64,000 bases of DNA from Kribbella antibiotica (GTDB lineage: Bacteria; Actinomycetota; Actinomycetes; Propionibacteriales; Kribbellaceae). Below the pieces are notes generated by a model. That model had not been told where the DNA came from and did not search any database. It was given only the letters and a program-made list of their open reading frames with translations. A program made the position numbers and the translations under genes. The stretch spans positions 33,507-97,506 of the forward strand of contig NZ_SMKX01000010.1 of assembly GCF_004349055.1 (NCBI RefSeq). Reading direction: 5' to 3'. This document shows positions 17,841 through 26,366 of the stretch, in pieces; within the stretch, counting starts at the first letter, position 1; each line of letters begins with the position of its first letter.

Positions 17841-18398
17841 CGAGGCTGCGGCGGGGAGTTCGTTGTCGTTGCCGTCGCCGATGTAGACGCACTCGGCGGG
17901 GGTGACGCCGAGGGCGCCGCAGGCGGCCAGGTAGATGGCGGGCTCGGGTTTGGCGACGCCGAGCTCGGACGAGAACGCCGTGGTGTCGAAGTACGGCGAC
18001 AGAGGGCTGTCGCGCCACTGGAGCTGGGTTTCGGTGGTGATGTTGCTGACCAGGCCGATCCGCCAGCCGTCAGCGCGGAGCTTGGCCAGGGTGCCGAGCG
18101 TTGCCGAAGGCGGCGCTTGCATCAGTCGGCGGGTCAGGCTGCGGCGAAGGTTGGTTGCCTCCAGCACCTGCTCGTCCGTCGGCTCACCGCCGGAGCGCTC
18201 CGCGATCACGCGGACAGTCGTCTCCAGATCGCCGTACACGCCGGTGAACCGCTCGTAAGCAGCCGCATCGAACTCCCGCACGAACCTGGCGGTGTCGACC
18301 CCGAGCAGCCGTGCCATCGCCTCGTTCAGCACACCCCGCTCGGCGTCCCCACCCGGAATCAACGTGCTGAACAGATCACTCAAAAGCACTCGACGCAT
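17736..18398 (-). CDS. HAD family hydrolase
   Basis: A 220-residue HAD-superfamily phosphatase-type enzyme. Motif I is LLSDLFSTL: the nucleophile aspartate is present, but the usual second aspartate is replaced by Phe, as in dehalogenase-like members. Motif II is GLVSNIT, the lysine is in GVAKPEP, and motif IV is YIGDGNDNEL. The cap is C1-type (residues 15-95). The substrate is unknown. The 3' end overlaps the convergent YfhO-like gene by 105 bp. Confidence 0.85.
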   Translation of the reverse strand: MRRVLLSDLFSTLIPGGDAERGVLNEAMARLLGVDTARFVREFDAAAYERFTGVYGDLETTVRVIAERSGGEPTDEQVLEATNLRRSLTRRLMQAPPSATLGTLAKLRADGWRIGLVSNITTETQLQWRDSPLSPYFDTTAFSSELGVAKPEPAIYLAACGALGVTPAECVYIGDGNDNELPAAASLGMHAIRTLEHSNSHPAWPGDTVNTFAELAKLVA

Positions 18399-18550
18399 CC
18401 CAAGACCCTACGTCGCCCGGTCACGGCAAGCGCAGGAAAAGGCCCGGCGTGGACGGTGACCCATCCCGTCCCGTTCCGCCTAACGTCCGAACGACCGGAG
18501 GCAGGGTCTCCGGTTTTTCGGACATTACGAAGTCTCGTACGCACGGGAAC

Positions 18551-18596
18551 CTTTGGGGGCGCAGCGGATCTTTGGGCACGCAGCGCGTCTTTGGGT
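18551..18596 (+). repeat. Tandem repeat, 19-bp unit, about 2.4 copies
   Basis: Unit CTTTGGGnnCGCAGCGnnT occurs at 18551 and 18570 and starts again at 18589 (CTTTGGGT). The spacing is exact. The function is unknown. Confidence 0.7.
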
Positions 18597-18598
18597 AG

Positions 18599-18635
18599 CC
18601 ACCAACCACGCAGGGCGCTCAGAAATGGTTGGTGG
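18599..18635. repeat. Perfect 10-bp inverted repeat
   Basis: CCACCAACCA and TGGTTGGTGG flank a 17-nt loop. It could form a hairpin in either transcript or be a protein-binding dyad. Confidence 0.6.
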
Positions 18636-18838
18636 GTTCTCAAAGTGGGGGTTCGTGCACAAGGAGCAGCCAACCCACCTTTGGCGCGTTTGGGCGAGTG
18701 GGAATGGCCGGTGGGTGCTCAAGGCACCGCCGTACGGCGGGCCCGCCTAAACCGGTTTGGGGATTCCTCGGCCCCGGAATCGGTCGGCGCTGCTCCCCGA
18801 ACCCGCTGTTGCGGGGGCCTCGCCGGTAGCCTCGCGCT

Positions 18839-19723
18839 GTGCGCTGGTTGGATGACGGTACGCCGGAGGTCGTGGCAGCGGCTTTGCGGCAGGTCGCGCC
18901 TAAGCTTGGTGAGCTGCCGATCGAGTTCCGCCCCATGCGGGTTGAGGCCGATCCGACGTGGTGGGTGGCCAGCGCTGTGGTCGGGGAACGGTTCGTGGTC
19001 AAGTTCGCGTGGTCGGAGCCGGCCGCGCTTCGGCTGGCCCACGAGATCGCCGTCATCGAGGCTTTGTCGGTGCCGTTCCTGCCGGAGGTGGTTGCGAGTA
19101 GCACCGATCCGGTTTTACTGGTGACTGCGCTGGTTCCTGGGCAGGTGCTGTTCGATGTTGTGGACTCGATCGACCGCGAATCGGCCGGTCAGCAACTGGC
19201 GCACTTCCTGGGGTCGTTGCACCAGTCCCCTGTCGACGGCCTGCCTCCAGCCGGTCTGCAACCGGCGTCGACCGACGCGATCCGGGCTGGCTTCCCCCGG
19301 TGGGTTCGCCCCGAGAAGCGCTCGATGATCCTGAAGTGGTGCGACTGGGCGGACGCCGTACTGGCTGTCTCCCGATCGCCCGTCCTCGTGCACGGTGACC
19401 TGCACGGCGGGAACCAGATCTGGTACGACGGCCGGCTCCGCGCGGTGGTTGACTTCGAGACTGCCGGTCGCGGCGACCCCGAGTACGACCTGCGCCTGTT
19501 CCCGGGCACCGGGCCTGGCCTGGAACTTCTGACCAGCACCCTTCGCCACTACCCGGCCCCGCCGCTCGATACCGACCGGATCATGGCCTGGCATCTGCGG
19601 ACGCTGCTAGGTGATGCGCTCTGGCGGAGCGAGGCGGGTGTTGGGCTGCCGGATTGCCGGATTGCCGACGCTTGGGTGGAAGACCTTGAGCAGCGGTTCT
19701 CTGCTCTGGGCATCAAACCCTGA
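18839..19723 (+). CDS. Aminoglycoside phosphotransferase-fold kinase
   Basis: A 294-residue APH/choline-kinase-fold phosphotransferase. The ATP lysine is in FVVKFAW (near residue 63), the Brenner catalytic motif is HGDLHGGN (near 185), and the metal-binding aspartate is in VDFETAGRGDPEYDL (near 203). Such proteins phosphorylate aminoglycosides, small sugars or amino alcohols, and resistance cannot be assumed. GTG start. It is upstream of and co-directional with the SARP gene, 123 bp apart, next to a possible aminocyclitol-type operon, which makes a self-resistance or biosynthetic kinase role worth testing. Confidence 0.85.
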   Translation: MRWLDDGTPEVVAAALRQVAPKLGELPIEFRPMRVEADPTWWVASAVVGERFVVKFAWSEPAALRLAHEIAVIEALSVPFLPEVVASSTDPVLLVTALVPGQVLFDVVDSIDRESAGQQLAHFLGSLHQSPVDGLPPAGLQPASTDAIRAGFPRWVRPEKRSMILKWCDWADAVLAVSRSPVLVHGDLHGGNQIWYDGRLRAVVDFETAGRGDPEYDLRLFPGTGPGLELLTSTLRHYPAPPLDTDRIMAWHLRTLLGDALWRSEAGVGLPDCRIADAWVEDLEQRFSALGIKP

Positions 19724-19763
19724 GGTCTCACACTCAGCGACTGGCGGGCTGACCACAGCATTA

Positions 19764-19777
19764 TGAGAGCGCTCTCC
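19764..19777. promoter_or_regulatory. LacI-type operator upstream of the SARP gene
   Basis: TGAGAGCGCTCTCC contains the perfect 12-bp palindrome GAGAGCGCTCTC. It closely resembles the TGGGAGCGCTCCCA operator of Streptomyces CebR and related LacI regulators. It lies 70 bp before the SARP start. No LacI-family gene occurs in the window. Confidence 0.6.
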
Positions 19778-19846
19778 CGCTACCGTGCGGAACCGTTTAC
19801 CATCCCCATAGTGATACTGCTGGCTCGATGAAAGCAGGCGATTACT

Positions 19847-22531
19847 GTGGGTGAGGCCATGGGTTCTGCGTTGTCTGTCCACCTGCTCGGTGAGGTGCGG
19901 ATGTTCGCGGCCGGCAGCAAGATACCGCTGGGGACGGTTGGACAGCAGTCGCTTTTCGCTGCGCTGGCACTGCGAGCCAACACGACGGTCTCCAAGAGCG
20001 AGATCAGTGAGGCGCTGTGGGGCGAGGCCCCGCCGGCGGCGGCTGAAGGCACGATCTACACCTATGTCTCCAGGCTGCGGAAGGCCATCGGCAATCCGAG
20101 GCTCCTGGCGGGCACGCGGCGCGGCTACACCTTGGTGCTGCCTCCGGACGCAGTCGACGTGGAGGGTTTCGAGCGCGCCGCTGAGAGTGCGCAGCAGCAC
20201 GCGCTCCGGGGTGATCTGGCCGGGACTCTGCATCAGAGCGAGCTGGCCATGTCGCGGTGGTCCGGTGCGGCGCTGGCTGGTGCAAGTGGGCCGTTCGTCG
20301 AGCGGGAGCGTGCCCGGCTGGCGCTCGCCAAGGTCGACCTCCAGGAGCTGCGGTGCCACGCCCTGCTAGAGACCGGAGCAGTCAGCCAGGCTGTGGCTGC
20401 GCTGTCGGCGCTGACCGAGGAGTACCCCCTGCGCGAACGGCTGCATGAACTCCTGATGCTCGCCCTCGCCAAGGATGGTCGGCAGGCAGAGGCGCTCGAG
20501 ACCTACCGCCGGGTCCGCTGCCAGCTCGTCACCCAGTTGGGGATCGAGCCCGGCCCAGGGCTCCGCAAGATCCAGACCTCGGTACTCACCGGCGACGAGC
20601 TCACCCCACCGACCCGGGCGGCCTGGCCCATACCTGCTCAGTTGCCGCACGCGGTCGCCGACTTCATCGGCCGCGAGAACGAACTGAAGCGACTCAACGA
20701 GGCCACCACCGGTGAAGCCGCGAGCCGCTCGCTGATCATCGCTGCGATCGAAGGCGCCGCCGGGGTCGGGAAGACAGCGCTGGCCGTCCGCTTCGCGCAT
20801 GAGCTCGCCGGCTCGTTCCCTGACGGCCAACTGTTCCTCAACCTCCGTGGCTTCGACCCCCACCACTCGCCGACCGCAACCGAAGACGCACTCGGGCATC
20901 TGCTCAGAGCACTCGGCGCAGATCCGGCCGCCAGCAGAGGCGACCTTGCCGAGCAGTCCGCGCTCTACCGCTCCCTGCTGGCCGGCAAGCGGGTCCTGCT
21001 CGTTCTCGACAACGCAGTGAGCGCGGACCAGGTCCGGCCGCTGCTCCCCGGTACGCCGGGCTCGCTTGCCGTGGTCACAAGCCGCAACCGCCTGTCCGGC
21101 CTGGTCGCCGTGAACGGCGCGATCCGCGTCCGGCTCGACGTACTGCCTAACGAGGAGTCCGTCGAGCTCCTGCACCGGATCTTCTCCGCCCACCAGGTCG
21201 GCGCCACCACCGACTCACTCGAGCAGCTGGCCGACCTGTGCGGACAACTCCCCCTCGCGCTGCGCATCGCCGCCGAGCAGTTCACCTGCCAGATGGGCGA
21301 GCTCGAAGACTTCCTGACCGAGCTACGGGTCGAACACCAGCGACTCGACCTCCTGTCACGCTCCGACGACAGGCTGATGGCGATCCGCTCGGTGCTGTCC
21401 TTGTCGTACCACGGCCTGACACCGTGCGCGGCCCGCACGTTCCGGCTGCTCGGCCTGCACCCCGGCGTGGATTTCAGCACGGGTGTGGTCGCCGCGTTGC
21501 TCGGGACCACGGTCGAAGTCGCGGCACAGCAGCTCGGCCTACTGATCCAGTGGCATCTCCTGGAGCAGGTCTCACGCGACCGCTACCGCCTCCACGACCT
21601 GGTCCGGATCTACGCCGCCGACTGCGCGTTCGCCGACGAGCCTCCGGCCGAAGTGGCCGCGGCCGTGACTCGCAGCATCGACTGGTACTTGGCCTCGGCC
21701 CTGGCGGCTCGTGATGTGCTCGCCCCGGGCCTGGGGCGGATTGACGTCGTACTGCCTGCTTTTGAGAGCCCGCCGCGATCCTTCGCCGACTACAAGGACG
21801 CGGTGACGTGGGTGGGGCTCGAGCTGCCCACGCTCGCGGACATGGTGCAGCTGGCCGTCGTCCGTGGGCTCCACGAGTCCGCCACGCAGCTCGTGACGTG
21901 TCTCGGCGCGTTGTATCACTGCACCAGCCGCTGGCCGGAGTGGTTGCGCGTGATCGCGATCGGGCAGACCGCCGCTGAGCGAACCGGTGACCGGATGGCC
22001 CAAGGCCGCCTGCACAACGACAGCGGAGTGGCCAACTACCACCTCGGCCATCAGCGTGAGGCCATCGCCGGGCACGAGGCCGCGGTCAAGATCTTCACCG
22101 CGCTCGACGACCAGGACAACCCCGCCGTCGCGGCCAACCTCGCGGTCGCCTACTCGATGCTCGGGCGCCAGCTGGATGCCCTGCCGCTGCTCGAACACGC
22201 GATGAAGATCGCCGAAGCGCACGGCAGCACCTTCGTCGTCGCCAGTGTCGCCAACGGCCTCGGGTCCGTGTATTCCAGCCTTGACCGGCACCCGGAGGCG
22301 ATCGTGCAAGGGCAGCGCGGTGTGGCCCTGGTCCGGGCGACCGGCCACGAGCACATGCTTGCTCATGGCCTGCATCAGCTCGGGAAGTCCTGCCTGCGTG
22401 CCGGGCACTACGAGGACGCGATCGCGCACTTCCGGGAAGCTCTCGACATCCGGCGTGCGCTGGGTGACAGCTGGGGCGAGGCCATCAGCCGGCACGCCCT
22501 CGCCAGTGCCCGGCAGCAGGTGCTTGGGTAG
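19847..22531 (+). CDS. AfsR/SARP-family transcriptional regulator (BTAD, NB-ARC, TPR)
   Basis: An 894-residue multidomain activator. The order is an OmpR-type winged helix (about 10-100, ending GTRRGYTLVL), a BTAD domain (about 105-255), an NB-ARC ATPase with Walker A GAAGVGKTAL near 305 and Walker B VLLVLDNA near 382, a winged-helix/ARC2 segment, and C-terminal TPR repeats (about 700-890). Family members activate antibiotic clusters or link nutrient signals to secondary metabolism. GTG start with CAGG 8 nt upstream; an ATG four codons on is possible. The upstream LacI-type site suggests sugar-responsive repression. It converges with the HAD gene, 2 bp apart. Confidence 0.9.
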   Translation: MGEAMGSALSVHLLGEVRMFAAGSKIPLGTVGQQSLFAALALRANTTVSKSEISEALWGEAPPAAAEGTIYTYVSRLRKAIGNPRLLAGTRRGYTLVLPPDAVDVEGFERAAESAQQHALRGDLAGTLHQSELAMSRWSGAALAGASGPFVERERARLALAKVDLQELRCHALLETGAVSQAVAALSALTEEYPLRERLHELLMLALAKDGRQAEALETYRRVRCQLVTQLGIEPGPGLRKIQTSVLTGDELTPPTRAAWPIPAQLPHAVADFIGRENELKRLNEATTGEAASRSLIIAAIEGAAGVGKTALAVRFAHELAGSFPDGQLFLNLRGFDPHHSPTATEDALGHLLRALGADPAASRGDLAEQSALYRSLLAGKRVLLVLDNAVSADQVRPLLPGTPGSLAVVTSRNRLSGLVAVNGAIRVRLDVLPNEESVELLHRIFSAHQVGATTDSLEQLADLCGQLPLALRIAAEQFTCQMGELEDFLTELRVEHQRLDLLSRSDDRLMAIRSVLSLSYHGLTPCAARTFRLLGLHPGVDFSTGVVAALLGTTVEVAAQQLGLLIQWHLLEQVSRDRYRLHDLVRIYAADCAFADEPPAEVAAAVTRSIDWYLASALAARDVLAPGLGRIDVVLPAFESPPRSFADYKDAVTWVGLELPTLADMVQLAVVRGLHESATQLVTCLGALYHCTSRWPEWLRVIAIGQTAAERTGDRMAQGRLHNDSGVANYHLGHQREAIAGHEAAVKIFTALDDQDNPAVAANLAVAYSMLGRQLDALPLLEHAMKIAEAHGSTFVVASVANGLGSVYSSLDRHPEAIVQGQRGVALVRATGHEHMLAHGLHQLGKSCLRAGHYEDAIAHFREALDIRRALGDSWGEAISRHALASARQQVLG

Positions 22532-22533
22532 TT

Positions 22534-23190
22534 TCACAACTCGACGTCTGCCAGTCCGACCTGTTTGAGCGACTCGTACAGGACCCGGACGGGCCCGGGC
22601 CCCACCGGAAGATCACTCGGTACGACGATCACTCGCCGGAATCCGGCCGCTTCGGCCGACGCGATCCCACTCGGGGAGTCCTCGATGGCCACGCAGTCTT
22701 CGGGGTCGACCCCGAGTCGTTGCGCTGCGAGCAGGTACGGCCGGGGATGCGGTTTCGACTGGTCGCCGACGTGGTCACCGCAGACGACGGTGTCCCACCA
22801 GATTCGGCCGATCTGGTTGATGACGATCTTCGCCAGATCCCACCGGGTGCTGGTGACAAGTCCGAGCGGGATGCCGGCCGCGTGCAGCTCCTCGATCAGC
22901 TCCAGCGCGCCGGGCAGAATCTCGAGCTTTTCACTCAGCAGCAGGGCGGTCCGCTGAGTGAACCAGGCAAAGGCGTCGTCAATCTCTGCCGTGGCCGCCG
23001 GCCGCTCGCGATCGCGCAGTGCGCGGCGAATGATGTGGTAATCACTCACGCCCACCGCTTCTTCGAAGGAAGGCATTGTCAAACCGCCGCCGAGGTGGGC
23101 GGCGAGCGCGGTTCGCGCTTGATGCCCCTGCCGTTCAGTACTGACGATCGTTCCGTCCATGTCGAAGAAAACTGCCGCAGGTTTCGGCAC
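22534..23190 (-). CDS. HAD phosphatase, beta-phosphoglucomutase-like
   Basis: A 218-residue HAD hydrolase with the complete motif set: FFDMDGT (nucleophile and acid/base aspartates), GLVTSTR, DQSKPHP and AIEDSPSGI. The cap domain occupies about 18-85. A longer frame runs upstream into the aminotransferase gene, but its translation is Arg-rich shadow sequence; GTG at 23190 has GGAGA 7 nt upstream and begins VPKPAAVFFD. It is the last gene of a GMC oxidase-aminotransferase-phosphatase operon, 16 bp after the aminotransferase stop. In this context it may dephosphorylate a sugar or cyclitol phosphate. Confidence 0.88.
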   Translation of the reverse strand: MPKPAAVFFDMDGTIVSTERQGHQARTALAAHLGGGLTMPSFEEAVGVSDYHIIRRALRDRERPAATAEIDDAFAWFTQRTALLLSEKLEILPGALELIEELHAAGIPLGLVTSTRWDLAKIVINQIGRIWWDTVVCGDHVGDQSKPHPRPYLLAAQRLGVDPEDCVAIEDSPSGIASAEAAGFRRVIVVPSDLPVGPGPVRVLYESLKQVGLADVEL

Positions 23191-23206
23191 TGTCCGTTCT
23201 CCTAAT

Positions 23207-24538
23207 TCAGTTGTCGGAGATCGCGGGAACGAAACGCGGCGCCGTGAACGGCATCGAGAAAATCGCATCCATGTTCTCGGCGACCTTCTCGAACGCATTG
23301 TTGTAGTGCTCGGCCACCTTCGACGGCTGCACCTGCAACGGGTGCGGTGCACGCCCGATCACGATCGAGCTGTCCAGGACGTGCTGGGTCACCGCATAGT
23401 CGGCTGCCCGGTAGGGCTCAAGCGGTTCGTCCACCGCACCGGGAGACCAGGCGACAGGTCCCCCGCGCCGGAAGACCGGGTTCTTGGGCTGCGGGTGCGT
23501 CAGCCAGTAGCCGGCGTGCACGCCTTCCTTCTGCAGCGCCTGCACCAGGCGGTCGCGCAGCTCGGTGACCTCACCCTCCCAACCCAGCGCCTCAGGATCG
23601 AGCAGGATACGGACGAGGTGGTGCGAGCTCGTGCGGTCCAGCGGAATGTGCGGCGGGACGAAGCCCGGGATGTCCTGGATCCCCTTGATGAGAATCTCGG
23701 CGTTGTCCTGCGCGGTCTCCACGTAGCGCGGCACCCGCGGAAGCTGCGGCAGCACCCAGTTCGCCGCGGACGGATGCATCCGCAGGTTGAACCCGAACCA
23801 GCGGCTCCAGTGCGTGGCCACCTCACCGGGCTTCAGCACCGGCAGCTCTTCGCCGTAGTAGGCGAACATGCGCACGGCCAGCGCGATCTCGGGGTCGTCG
23901 CAGGTGAAGGCTCCACCGTCCGAACCCTGCGGAAGCTTCTGCCCGTGGAAGCTGTACGCCGCGCCGTCGCCGAACGTCCCGGTCGCCTGCTCGTCGTAGG
24001 TCGCGCCGACAGCGTGCGCAACGTCCTCGATCACCTTCAGGCCGCGGGCCTTGGCGAACTCCATCAGCGGCTTCATGTCCACGGGCAGCCCGTGCAGGTG
24101 GACGGCCATGATGGCCGTCGTCTGCTCGTCCACGAGCCCCGGCAGCAGGTTGACATCAAGGTTGAACGTCCGCGGGTCGATGTCGCACCACACCGGAATG
24201 GCCTGAGCCGCCAGTACGGCGTGCGCGGTGGCGAACGTCAACGCTGGTACGACGACCTTGTCGCCGGGCTTCACTCCCGCGGCGACGAGGCCGGCCAGCA
24301 GCGCCGCCGTCCCGCTCGATAAAGCGACGCAGTGCTCGCGCCCGGAGAACTCGGCGAACCTCACCTCGAACTCACGCAGGATCCGCGAGTTCGGATTCCC
24401 GAGATCCTTGACCGGCGCGTCGATCACCTTCAGCGCCAGCAGGCGGTCGTCTTCGGTCACATCGGGCCACGCCACATGGACGTCGGCCGGTACGGCGGGA
24501 TTCCCGCCTTCGATCGCAAGGGCAGTTGCGTTCGGCAT
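23207..24538 (-). CDS. DegT/DnrJ/EryC1/StrS-family PLP aminotransferase
   Basis: A 443-residue sugar or cyclitol aminotransferase. The cofactor site is visible: LSSGTAALLAG near 77, EDVAHAVG, and the Schiff-base lysine Lys201 in SFHGQKLP. Family members transaminate keto-sugars or keto-cyclitols using Glu or Gln. ATG at 24538 has GGAAGG in front and starts MPNATALAIEGG; upstream in-frame codons are not homologous-looking. The gene lies 11 bp after the GMC oxidoreductase stop. The pairing suggests alcohol oxidation followed by amination. The Lys region (GQKLPQGSDGGAF) departs from the common TKNL version, hinting at an unusual subclass. Confidence 0.9.
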   Translation of the reverse strand: MPNATALAIEGGNPAVPADVHVAWPDVTEDDRLLALKVIDAPVKDLGNPNSRILREFEVRFAEFSGREHCVALSSGTAALLAGLVAAGVKPGDKVVVPALTFATAHAVLAAQAIPVWCDIDPRTFNLDVNLLPGLVDEQTTAIMAVHLHGLPVDMKPLMEFAKARGLKVIEDVAHAVGATYDEQATGTFGDGAAYSFHGQKLPQGSDGGAFTCDDPEIALAVRMFAYYGEELPVLKPGEVATHWSRWFGFNLRMHPSAANWVLPQLPRVPRYVETAQDNAEILIKGIQDIPGFVPPHIPLDRTSSHHLVRILLDPEALGWEGEVTELRDRLVQALQKEGVHAGYWLTHPQPKNPVFRRGGPVAWSPGAVDEPLEPYRAADYAVTQHVLDSSIVIGRAPHPLQVQPSKVAEHYNNAFEKVAENMDAIFSMPFTAPRFVPAISDN

Positions 24539-24549
24539 GGTGGTCCTTC

Positions 24550-26100
24550 CTATCCTCGGAGGTCTTCGCGGAGCAGGTCGGCGCACTTCTCGCCGATCGC
24601 GATGGTGGTGATGCAGGGGTTGACCGACACCAGGAACGGCATCGCAGAGCCGTCCGCGACGCGCAGGCCGTCGACGCCGCGCACGCGCAGGCGCTCGTCC
24701 AGGACGGCCATCGGGTCGTCAGCGGCGCCCATCTTGGCGGTGCACGACGGGTGATAGACCGTGTTGTGGGTCTTGCGCAGGTAGTCGGCGATCTCCTCGT
24801 CGGTCTGCACCTCCGGACCGGGCGCCAACTCCCGGCCGGTCCACTCGGCCATGGCCTCCTGCGCGACGATCTCGCGGGCCAGCCGGATGCCGTGGATCAT
24901 CACGCGCATGTCGTGCGGGTCGGTGAAGTACCGCGGGTCGACCTTCGGCTTGTCGCGGTAGTCCATCGTGCGCAGCCGGACCGTGCCGGTGGACCGGCTC
25001 CGCGTCACGTTCGGCGCGAGGCAGAAGCCGTTCTCGGTGCCGGGGTAGCCGTGCCGCGCGGTGTGGATGTCGAAGGTCGCGGACCCGTAGTGGAACATCA
25101 GGTCCGGGCGGTCCAGGCCCTCCTCGGTGGTGGTGAAGATGCCGGCCTGCCACCACTGCGTCGACTCGTTGACGACCGGCTGCTTGGACTCCCACTGGAT
25201 GATGCCTTCGGTGTGGTCCTGAAGGTTCGATCCGACCCCCGGAGAATCGACCAGTAGGTCGATGCCGACCTCCCGCAGGTGCTCAGCCGGACCGATCCCC
25301 GACAGCATCAGCAGCTTCGGAGTGTCGATCGAGCCCGCACTGAGGATGACCTCGCGGCGCGCCCGCAACTGGATGCCGTGGATCATGTCGTCGGCCAGAT
25401 ACTCGGCGCCGGTGCAGCGACCGCCGTCGAAGGTCAGGCGCCGCACGCGAGCGCCGGTGCGGACGTCGAGGTTGGGACGGTCGAGCACCGGGTGCAGGTA
25501 GGACACCGAGGCTGACGACCGGACTCCGTCGAGCCGCAGGTTGAACTGGAACCGGCCGGCGCCGTGAGTGACCGTCGTACCGGTGTTGAAGTCGACGCGT
25601 GGGATGCCTGCCTGTTCGCACGCGTCCAGCAGCGCGTCGCCGGTGGCGTCCTCGTGCTTGATCGAGCGGATGGTGACCGGGCCGGTGCGGCCGTGGTGGT
25701 CGCCGGGGGCGTCGTTGGTCTCGAGGCGCTTGTAGAGCTCGAACATGTCGGCGGCCGACCAGCCGGGCAGCCCTTGTGCCGCCCACTCGTCGAGGTCCTC
25801 GGCCGGCGCCCAGAAGGCGACACACGAGTTGTGCGACGAGCAGCCGCCGAGCACCTTGGCCCGAGCGTGCCGGACGTAGGAGTTGCCGGCTTCCTGGGGC
25901 TCGACGGGGTAGTCCCAGTCGTAGCCGGACTCGAGCATCGTCATGCACTGGTCGAGCTTCAGGACCGTCTCGTCGCCGACGTCGGACGGTCCGGCCTCCA
26001 GCAGGCAGACGGTGACAGTGGGATCCTCGGTCAGCCGCGCGGCGACGACGGAGCCCGCAGTACCGCCGCCGACGATGATGTAGTCGTACTCGTCGCTCAC
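24550..26100 (-). CDS. GMC family FAD-dependent oxidoreductase
   Basis: A 516-residue glucose-methanol-choline flavoenzyme. The dinucleotide-binding motif [11 protein letters not shown] lies at the N-terminus, GMC signature 1 near [10 protein letters not shown], signature 2 in [20 protein letters not shown], and the C-terminal catalytic His is in [10 protein letters not shown] with Asn in [12 protein letters not shown] at 26100 has GAGGAGA upstream; the frame can extend five codons to an ATG with no site. It oxidises a primary or secondary alcohol; coupled to a StrS-like aminotransferase it recalls the oxidation-amination pairs of aminoglycoside pathways. It is the first gene of the operon and diverges from the LuxR gene. 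Confidence 0.9.
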   Translation of the reverse strand: MSDEYDYIIVGGGTAGSVVAARLTEDPTVTVCLLEAGPSDVGDETVLKLDQCMTMLESGYDWDYPVEPQEAGNSYVRHARAKVLGGCSSHNSCVAFWAPAEDLDEWAAQGLPGWSAADMFELYKRLETNDAPGDHHGRTGPVTIRSIKHEDATGDALLDACEQAGIPRVDFNTGTTVTHGAGRFQFNLRLDGVRSSASVSYLHPVLDRPNLDVRTGARVRRLTFDGGRCTGAEYLADDMIHGIQLRARREVILSAGSIDTPKLLMLSGIGPAEHLREVGIDLLVDSPGVGSNLQDHTEGIIQWESKQPVVNESTQWWQAGIFTTTEEGLDRPDLMFHYGSATFDIHTARHGYPGTENGFCLAPNVTRSRSTGTVRLRTMDYRDKPKVDPRYFTDPHDMRVMIHGIRLAREIVAQEAMAEWTGRELAPGPEVQTDEEIADYLRKTHNTVYHPSCTAKMGAADDPMAVLDERLRVRGVDGLRVADGSAMPFLVSVNPCITTIAIGEKCADLLREDLRG

Positions 26101-26157
26101 TGGTAATCTCCTCACCGGGAAACAGAAATAGACACACTTGAACAGTTCCAGACTGCC

Positions 26158-26190
26158 GGAATGCGCATTCAGGAATGTGTTGAGGCGAAC
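26158..26190. promoter_or_regulatory. Duplicated dyad site, copy A
   Basis: Contains the perfect palindrome GAATGCGCATTC (26159-26170) followed by CAGGAATGTGTTGAG. A second, related copy is at 26287. The intergenic region separates the GMC operon and the LuxR gene, so copy A lies about 60 bp before the GMC start and may govern that promoter. Confidence 0.5.
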
Positions 26191-26286
26191 CTAGAGCTGG
26201 CTTTGCGGACCCGGCAACAAGCCCGCCCGGAGTCGGCACAGAGGGGCAGTTCGGCCCGGCGAGCCGGTGCAGAAACTCAACGTCCG

Positions 26287-26325
26287 GGAATGCTTTGCGG
26301 CATTCGTTCAGGATTCGTTGAGATC
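26287..26325. promoter_or_regulatory. Duplicated dyad site, copy B
   Basis: GAATGCTTTGCGGCATTC (26288-26305) has the same half-sites as copy A with a 6-bp insert, and is followed by CAGGATTCGTTGAG, also parallel to copy A. It lies about 60 bp before the LuxR start. Matching sites at both divergent promoters suggest co-regulation by one factor. Confidence 0.5.
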
Positions 26326-26366
26326 GCCTTTGCATACTCGAAGCAAAGAGCGACTGGGGAGTTCTT

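Larger units (their letters stand above)
18399..18838. other. 440-bp intergenic region rich in short repeats and palindromes
   Basis: No credible gene: open frames on both strands yield Trp/Arg-rich translations without ribosome sites. The region holds a 19-bp tandem repeat (18551-18596), a 10-bp inverted repeat (18599-18635), a degenerate 22-bp direct repeat (ATGG..GGTGGGT.CTCAA at 18625 and 18704), and the perfect palindromes CCGCCGTACGGCGG (18727-18740) and AAACCGGTTT (18749-18758). It lies between divergent starts of the HAD and APH-fold genes, so their promoters must be here. Confidence 0.6.

Noticed and set aside
18839..19723. Aminoglycoside resistance gene
   Set aside because: The APH fold is clear, but motifs do not identify a known resistance subfamily; many actinobacterial APH-fold kinases act on ordinary metabolites, so only the fold is claimed.
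23191..23352. N-terminal extension of the HAD phosphatase
   Set aside because: Residues before VPKPAAVFFD are Arg/Ser shadow of the aminotransferase gene; GTG at 23190 has a good ribosome site.
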